Source: Moduliflexus sp964602655
GTDB lineage: Bacteria > Moduliflexota > Moduliflexia > Moduliflexales > Moduliflexaceae
DNA: 64,000 bases
NCBI GenBank assembly: GCA_964602655.1
Contig: CAZRSF010000002.1
Location: 70,090-134,089, forward strand
Reading direction: 5' to 3'
Below, one piece after another: positions 60,035-64,000 of the stretch. The notes under the pieces were generated by a model that saw nothing but the letters and a program-made list of their open reading frames with translations, searched no databases and had not been told where the DNA came from. How positions within the stretch are numbered: the stretch's first letter is position 1; each line of letters begins with the position of its first letter. Both the position numbers and the translations under genes were made by a program.

Positions 60035-60568
60035 TCACCATTCTTTCGGACGAAATTTCTCGTCATTCAGCAGGCGCACCGCGTCGCCGCTTTGTCCGAT
60101 GACAAATAATCCTTGCTGATACGCATAGCGGCTGACATTGTGTTCGATCACGATGCCAGCGACCGCACCCAAGACCTTTCGGTCTGCGTATTCTGGGAAA
60201 AAAGTCTTGAACCTGCCGAGTTCCTGAAGATGCTCCTTGACATCATCCACGCTTAACGTGCTTTTCACCTCGACCATGACGACATGCTCTTCGCCGACCG
60301 CCAACACGTCAATTTCAATTGTCTCGCCCTTTTTGTGGGCTTCGGCGCGAGGATAGACCTTTTCCAGCGCAATGCCGCGTTCTCCGAACAGGCGTTTGAC
60401 GCCGGGAACGACCAACCCTTCGACAAACCGCCCCCATTTGCCATCCAATGCGTTGATTTTTTCGTCAGTCCGTACAAACAATTGTTTCAACTCTTTGAAC
60501 TCCCGGTCAGTCGCCGCAAACAAATCCCAAATTTTTTGAAATCCTAATTCCATTTCGGCTTTCGTCAT
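60035..60568 (-). CDS. PD-(D/E)XK-fold protein, DUF3782-like
   Basis: A 177-residue protein. A coiled-coil N-terminus (FAATDREFKELKQLFVRTDEKINAL) is followed by a restriction-endonuclease-like core: ETIEIDVLAVGEEHVVMVEVKSTL holds Asp and the Glu-x-Lys pair. These DUF3782-type proteins are frequent, poorly understood and often multi-copy. Upstream of the AraC gene on the same strand, 19 bp apart. Confidence 0.82.
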   Translation of the reverse strand: MTKAEMELGFQKIWDLFAATDREFKELKQLFVRTDEKINALDGKWGRFVEGLVVPGVKRLFGERGIALEKVYPRAEAHKKGETIEIDVLAVGEEHVVMVEVKSTLSVDDVKEHLQELGRFKTFFPEYADRKVLGAVAGIVIEHNVSRYAYQQGLFVIGQSGDAVRLLNDEKFRPKEW

Positions 60569-60670
60569 GATGTTTCCCTCTTTCGTTCGTCATTGTTGAC
60601 AATACGCATGATATTGTCTGATCTCTCATATCAATATACGTCCGCGCCGCCCGCCCGTCAAGACAAAACC

Positions 60671-60699
60671 GCCGGGCAGACCGCAAAGGTCTGTCCGGC
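60671..60699. repeat. Intergenic palindrome, family F3 copy 1
   Basis: GCCGGGCAGACC / GGTCTGTCCGGC around GCAAA, preceded by GCCCGCCCGTCAAGACAAAA. It is the first of four such elements that separate the toxin-antitoxin modules up to 62794. Confidence 0.9.
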
Positions 60700-60723
60700 A
60701 GAAGGAACGCTTCATCACAGCCA

Positions 60724-61014
60724 CTACGTCTTTCTCCGTTTAGCGCGTTTATAGACGCCTTCCCGCGTTCCGATAATCGTCACGACGATCAGTTGCCCAT
60801 CAAGGTAAAAAATAATCCGATATTCTGGCTTTCTGCCGAAATGATAGGAGCGTTCGCCGCGTAACGTTCCGGTCAGCGGCAGGCTGCTTGCGTAAGGCTC
60901 TGCCTGAATGATCGGCAGATGCGTCATGACAATTTCGCGCTGCGTCTCTTTCGGCAAGCGCTTCGAATCGCGGTGAGCGGCTGGCGAGAGTTCAAGACGA
61001 TACGACGCGTCCAT
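60724..61014 (-). CDS. RelE/ParE-family toxin
   Basis: A 96-residue toxin: SYRLELSPAAHRDSKRLPKETQREIV, then LTGTLRGERSYHFGRKPEYRIIFYL and a VVTIIGTREGVYKRAKRR end, the standard ParE/RelE strand order. The start at MDASYRLEL is chosen since it overlaps the antitoxin end by about 23 nt; longer frames read antitoxin sequence out of phase. Confidence 0.85.
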   Translation of the reverse strand: MDASYRLELSPAAHRDSKRLPKETQREIVMTHLPIIQAEPYASSLPLTGTLRGERSYHFGRKPEYRIIFYLDGQLIVVTIIGTREGVYKRAKRRKT

Positions 61015-61228
61015 ATTCCGCCTGTAATTCAGCGAGTGAAAAAAAATGTTCGCCGCGCTCTTTCGCCTGAATAGCCTGCCGCGTCCGCTCATTCACATAC
61101 GCGATGAATGAGGCGTCTTCATTCGAACGCAAATAGTCGAGAAACGCGAAAACTTCGCGTTGTTGCGAGGCTGTCAGCGTGGCAATCTTTTCGAACAGCG
61201 AATGATTCGTTGATGAGATAGTTGGCAT
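60992..61228 (-). CDS. Antitoxin of RelE/ParE pair
   Basis: A 78-residue protein: SLFEKIATLTASQQREVFAFLDYL resembles DUF2281-type antitoxins, and the tail QAKERGEHFFSLAELQAEYGRV is a toxin-binding segment with the common F-S-L-A-E-L box. It overlaps the toxin start downstream. Confidence 0.82.
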   Translation of the reverse strand: MPTISSTNHSLFEKIATLTASQQREVFAFLDYLRSNEDASFIAYVNERTRQAIQAKERGEHFFSLAELQAEYGRVVSS

Positions 61229-61370
61229 TGTGTGTTCCTCATATCAGAGATGAAACAGAGACGATACAATCTTGACAAGAAAAGCATATCGGGCGAACAG
61301 CAGATATGTCAATCGTTTTTTACTGAAAAACATGCGAACTCTGTCAGAAAACGCCCGTCAAGACAAAAAC

Positions 61371-61399
61371 GCCGGGCAGACCACGAAGGTCTGCCCGGC
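61371..61399. repeat. Intergenic palindrome, family F3 copy 2
   Basis: GCCGGGCAGACC / GGTCTGCCCGGC around ACGAA, preceded by ACGCCCGTCAAGACAAAAAC. Confidence 0.92.
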
Positions 61400-61421
61400 A
61401 TGAAACATATTTTGTGTTTAT

Positions 61422-61814
61422 TCAGGGCATCCTGACAGGACATGAACTGACGTCATTTCCCTTTTTCACGAATCGTTCGTCAAAGGTATAAAACTCTTCG
61501 CACTGCTGGCAGGTCGCAAGATGCAAGGCATCGGCAAAGTCCAGACCGGATTCATGCCATTCCAACGCGAGCGCCAGTGCTACAGCGTCTTCTACGTAGA
61601 TATTCGGCAACCCGAACAACATTCGATACGCCCGAATAATAATCTCACTTGGCTGAAACTTATACGCATACCGCAACACCCATTCCGTTTCCAATATCAC
61701 CGTTTTGCAAAGATACAGTTCTTTGCGCTGAAACAGCGCATACGCGCATTGATATTGGGACTCGTCATCTTTCGTCAGCAAGCGCACAAGAATATTGGTA
61801 TCAATCGCGACCAT
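61422..61814 (-). CDS. PIN-domain toxin (VapC-like)
   Basis: A 130-residue PIN ribonuclease: MVAIDTNILVRLLTKDD (Asp5), VILETEWVLRYAY (Glu), SGLDFADALHLATCQ (Asp) and FYTFDERFVKKG (Asp). It overlaps the AbrB-type antitoxin gene by 14 nt. Confidence 0.92.
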   Translation of the reverse strand: MVAIDTNILVRLLTKDDESQYQCAYALFQRKELYLCKTVILETEWVLRYAYKFQPSEIIIRAYRMLFGLPNIYVEDAVALALALEWHESGLDFADALHLATCQQCEEFYTFDERFVKKGNDVSSCPVRMP

Positions 61815-62070
61815 AGCGTTGTTTCACTCCTTCGACGACGGCCTGTTCCATCTCAGCAAGCGTTTTCGGCGCTCCGGCGTAATGCAAACATCCGGCCACG
61901 TCCTCTAATGTCGTGGATGCGAACAGCGGGGTCGGTTTCAGCAAAATGCCGTCGTCAACGATCTCAATGATAAATTCCTGCCCGACGTTCCAATGACGCG
62001 CCACGCGAAGCGATTCCGGCAGCGCGACCTGTCCCTGCGGCGTTAATCTGATCGTGTCTGTCAACATCAT
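61801..62070 (-). CDS. AbrB/SpoVT-type antitoxin (VapB-like)
   Basis: An 89-residue protein: MMLTDTIRLTPQGQVALPESLRVARHWNVGQEFIIEIVDDGILLKP is a swapped-hairpin AbrB DNA-binding domain, and the C-terminal segment (LEDVAGCLHYAGAPKTLAEMEQAV) matches VapB toxin-binding tails. Start at 62070 has CAGGAGTCGAAT upstream. It should repress its own operon. Confidence 0.9.
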   Translation of the reverse strand: MMLTDTIRLTPQGQVALPESLRVARHWNVGQEFIIEIVDDGILLKPTPLFASTTLEDVAGCLHYAGAPKTLAEMEQAVVEGVKQRYGRD

Positions 62071-62078
62071 ATTCGACT

Positions 62079-62188
62079 CCTGTGTTTCATCTCGTTCATC
62101 ATATACCGTTCTCATGTCAAGATACGCCCACGCCGCCCGCCCGTCAAGACAAAAAAACGCCGGACAGACCGCGAAGGTCTGCCCGGCA
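62079..62188. repeat. About 110-bp direct repeat with F3 palindrome, copy 1
   Basis: It starts CCTGTGTTTCATCTCGTTCA and ends in the palindrome 62159-62187 (GCCGGACAGACC/GGTCTGCCCGGC). It is almost identical to 62688-62794, with only a few base differences and two extra A. Confidence 0.93.
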
Positions 62189-62195
62189 GTGAACA

Positions 62196-62450
62196 TCATC
62201 GAATGATCTGATCGTATTCGGTATGTGTTCCAATCCAAAACCACACAAGATGCTCTTCGAATTCGACGGCAACGGCACGATATTTTCTGCCAACGCGAAC
62301 AGACCAATATTGTCCGACTTTTTTCAAACACAGCGATGGATGACGCGGATTTGTTTTTAGCAGTTCGAAATTTTTATCAGCCAACGCTTGTATCTCTGCG
62401 GGCAGCGCATCATAGGATTCCCAAAACGACGGATTCGCCGTATGTTTCAT
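62196..62450 (-). CDS. RelE-family toxin
   Basis: An 84-residue toxin: NPSFWESYDALPAEIQALADKNFELLKTNPRHPSL, VGQYWSVRVGRKYRAVAVEF and a WFWIGTHTEYDQII end with the YDxII tail of the RelE/HigB group. The ATG at 62450 overlaps the antitoxin stop as ATGA and is preferred to an upstream ATG at 62462. Confidence 0.87.
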   Translation of the reverse strand: MKHTANPSFWESYDALPAEIQALADKNFELLKTNPRHPSLCLKKVGQYWSVRVGRKYRAVAVEFEEHLVWFWIGTHTEYDQIIR

Positions 62451-62647
62451 AATGGCCGACACCGCCCGGCCTTCAAGTCTGCGATGGCCTGTTGCGCCAA
62501 TGCGTCAAGCTTTCCGGCCTTGACATCTTCTTCGAATTGCGCGTCCCAGCGTTCGGCGTCGAAGTCGTCGAACCACGTCCGAAAACGCATCAGTTCATAG
62601 CGCGGCAACCGAGCGACTGCCGTTTCGAGTTCTTGAAAAGACATCAT
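62447..62647 (-). CDS. Antitoxin of RelE pair
   Basis: A 66-residue antitoxin: FQELETAVARLPRYELMRFRTWFDDFDAERWDAQFEED, then KLDALAQQAIADLKAGRCRPL. The W-x-x-Q-x-x-x-D-x-x-x-G-K-L-D box is common to antitoxins of RelE-type pairs. GAAGGAGCGAGATAT lies upstream of the tandem ATGs; 62647 is taken. Confidence 0.87.
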   Translation of the reverse strand: MMSFQELETAVARLPRYELMRFRTWFDDFDAERWDAQFEEDVKAGKLDALAQQAIADLKAGRCRPL

Positions 62648-62687
62648 CATATCTCGCTCCTTCTGTAAAAATTACAGACATCAATTC

Positions 62688-62794
62688 CTGTGTTTCATCT
62701 CGTTCATCATATACCGTTCTCATGTCAAGATACGCCTGCGCCGCCCGCCCGTCAAGACAAAAACGCCGGGCAGACCGCGAAGGTCTGCCCGGCA
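62688..62794. repeat. About 107-bp direct repeat with F3 palindrome, copy 2
   Basis: Second copy of the 62079-62188 unit; palindrome at 62765-62793. It closes the three-module toxin-antitoxin array. Confidence 0.93.
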
Positions 62795-62812
62795 CATATT
62801 CAGGTTCAACAT

Positions 62813-64000
62813 CTATTGGTTACATGCACAAGTCATAAGCGTTGTTCCAGAAGGAATAAGAATATTCTGCGGATCGTATGATCCAACAGACCATGTTTTG
62901 ATATCGCGTCGCATTCTACATCCATCGCTTTGCATGGTGATATCTCCCCAAGTATCCCATGTCGCGTCAATTGCTCCCATTTTTAATAACAATTCTTGAC
63001 ACTTGGGAGCGGCTTGATTGAAGGCTGATTGAATATTCCAAAAATTCAATGCGGCCGTATTATAGCCCCCGTGCAGATCACACAAACTCTTGCAGGATTC
63101 TCCTTCTGGAGTAAGATACCAACAATATCCTTCATAGGCAAGCCCTCCACACGTTGGGTTTACTGTTGGAGTCGTCGTCGGGAGTTCCACAGGCTGGACG
63201 CTTACACATGCTTTTTCTTGAGGCGTACATGAGCCATATGCTCGACCACCTGATTTCATCGCTTGCGAATCTGAGGCGCGTTTCTCCCAACGCCACACGC
63301 CTGTAATCGGATTGGTGGAATTATTTTTTATGTCAATGCTCTGAGTGATAACACTGAATCGTGGAGTTCTTAACGTCACTAAGAATTTTGCGCCATCCCA
63401 TGCGTATTCATCATAATAACCAGCTTCCGGGCAGGTTGCCGCTGTTTCATTCGCGGCGCAAGTAAAGACTGGCGGGGTTGTCGGATTTGCTGTCGGTTGA
63501 GGTTGCGGGTTTGTGGCAGGTTGTGGATTCGGCGCAGGCTGCGGTTCGGGCAATTTATTGACGCCTGGCGCAACTCCCTGGTTTTTAATCAGCACAATGA
63601 CTGCCGAGCCGTCGCCCTGAAACACGCCATCCCATGTCGCGCCGCTGCCCGGCCATGCAAACAAGAACACGGAATTGCTCTGCCAATTTTTCTGCGATTC
63701 ATTCGTGATCTTGCCTTTCTGCACGGAGGCTTCCGACACTTTGACGCCGGGATGCATGCCGATATGGAGAATTGCCGCGTCCGTCGCCCGGAACGCCACA
63801 TGATAGGTTGCGCCATTCGCCACGTAGGTCAACAGGAATTCGCCCGCCGGGACGCTGATCTGGAATTCGCTGTTTTTGTTGACGAACGCCCCGAATTGCC
63901 CGTCGCCTTTGGCGGAATAGAAGCCCATTTCATTGGAATTTTCCGATGTCTGCCAGTCCGGCCCCACCGGAATATTCGGCGCGGTCGGCTTGCTGGAATG
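62813..64000 (-). CDS. Secreted Pro-rich / Cys-rich protein (5' end outside window)
   Basis: About 395 residues visible; the frame is open to base 64000, so the start lies beyond the window. The visible N-part is beta-rich (FLLTYVANGATYHVAFRATD). A Pro-Asn-Gln linker (EPQPAPNPQPATNPQPQPTA) separates it from Cys-rich modules: one around CAANETAATCPEAGYYDEYAWDG, then CGGLAYEGYCWYLTPEGESC and KSLCDLHGGYNTA, ending …LMTCACNQ. The GYCWY…C..LC..HGGY pattern recalls extracellular modules in surface proteins of environmental bacteria. Probably exported or surface-displayed; ligand unknown. Confidence 0.75.
   Translation of the reverse strand, partial: HSSKPTAPNIPVGPDWQTSENSNEMGFYSAKGDGQFGAFVNKNSEFQISVPAGEFLLTYVANGATYHVAFRATDAAILHIGMHPGVKVSEASVQKGKITNESQKNWQSNSVFLFAWPGSGATWDGVFQGDGSAVIVLIKNQGVAPGVNKLPEPQPAPNPQPATNPQPQPTANPTTPPVFTCAANETAATCPEAGYYDEYAWDGAKFLVTLRTPRFSVITQSIDIKNNSTNPITGVWRWEKRASDSQAMKSGGRAYGSCTPQEKACVSVQPVELPTTTPTVNPTCGGLAYEGYCWYLTPEGESCKSLCDLHGGYNTAALNFWNIQSAFNQAAPKCQELLLKMGAIDATWDTWGDITMQSDGCRMRRDIKTWSVGSYDPQNILIPSGTTLMTCACNQ

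Noticed and set aside
60671..62794. Integron-type cassette array with attC sites
   Set aside because: The repeats are palindromic and bracket small genes, but no GTTRRRY/RYYYAAC core pair was found in them and no integrase gene is in the window.
60671..62794. CRISPR array
   Set aside because: The repeated units are 600-760 bp apart with coding genes between them, not 25-40 bp spacers, and no cas gene is present.

Overview
The window is a 64 kb piece of a draft bacterial genome of roughly 50% GC. Two runs of ten N (7622-7631 and 42898-42907) mark scaffold joins of unknown length. No tRNA, rRNA or CRISPR array was seen. The gene mix (very large STAND ATPases with WD40 or TPR arrays, many toxin-antitoxin pairs, a divergent NuoF/[FeFe]-hydrogenase pair, long coiled-coil TPR proteins, and many short intergenic palindromes) fits an uncultured anaerobic, filamentous or complex-signalling bacterium. 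From memory of gene content only, a KSB3/Modulibacteria-type organism (Moduliflexus or Vecturithrix) is my best guess, at low confidence.

Layout. 1-3.6 kb: alpha-galactoside use (GH36 and GH4 alpha-galactosidases around a small membrane protein). 3.7-11.7 kb: a TerB-like gene, then a tightly overlapping three-gene operon (Cys-rich DNA-binding protein, zinc-finger protein, giant Lon-like/nSTAND/14xWD40 protein), followed by a toxin-antitoxin (TA) module and a duplicated WD40-gene tail. 11.8-14.6 kb: Rpn-type nuclease, NikR, RluD. 14.6-19.8 kb: CheW-domain protein with NuoE-like helical repeats, a NuoF-like subunit and an [FeFe]-hydrogenase-like protein, the last two lacking expected cluster ligands. 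19.9-25.9 kb: sugar epimerase, small proteins, a STAND-TPR ATPase followed by two TA modules, each followed by another copy of the ATPase gene tail. 25.9-34.1 kb: a PLP enzyme and three consecutive TPR/coiled-coil genes. 34.4-35.9 kb: trpC-trpF. 36-42 kb: methyltransferase, MFS-spermidine-synthase fusion, GAF kinase without its phosphoacceptor His, zinc-ribbon protein. 42.4-47.9 kb: two lipoproteins, FolC and a THI5/NMT1-type ABC transporter. 48.1-53.8 kb: DUF559 nuclease, an orphan EAD-like domain, YgiT-like zinc finger, TPR lipoprotein-like protein, Lon. 53.8-57.9 kb: a PIN toxin with a beta-grasp-domain partner, gene remnants, a GGDEF-EAL protein. 58-60.6 kb: acetyltransferase, cupin, AraC regulator, PD-(D/E)XK protein. 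60.7-62.8 kb: three TA modules separated by related repeats. 62.8-64 kb: secreted Pro-rich/Cys-rich protein running off the edge.

The most notable signals are: (i) the CheW/NuoE-repeat + NuoF-like + hydrogenase-like locus, which looks like a repurposed redox complex, perhaps a sensor; (ii) TA modules seated at the 3' ends of both STAND genes, each bounded downstream by a duplicate of the host gene's tail; (iii) a probable Lon-type (S16) domain at the N-terminus of the nSTAND-WD40 protein; (iv) a palindrome-rich intergenic landscape with several families shared between distant loci.
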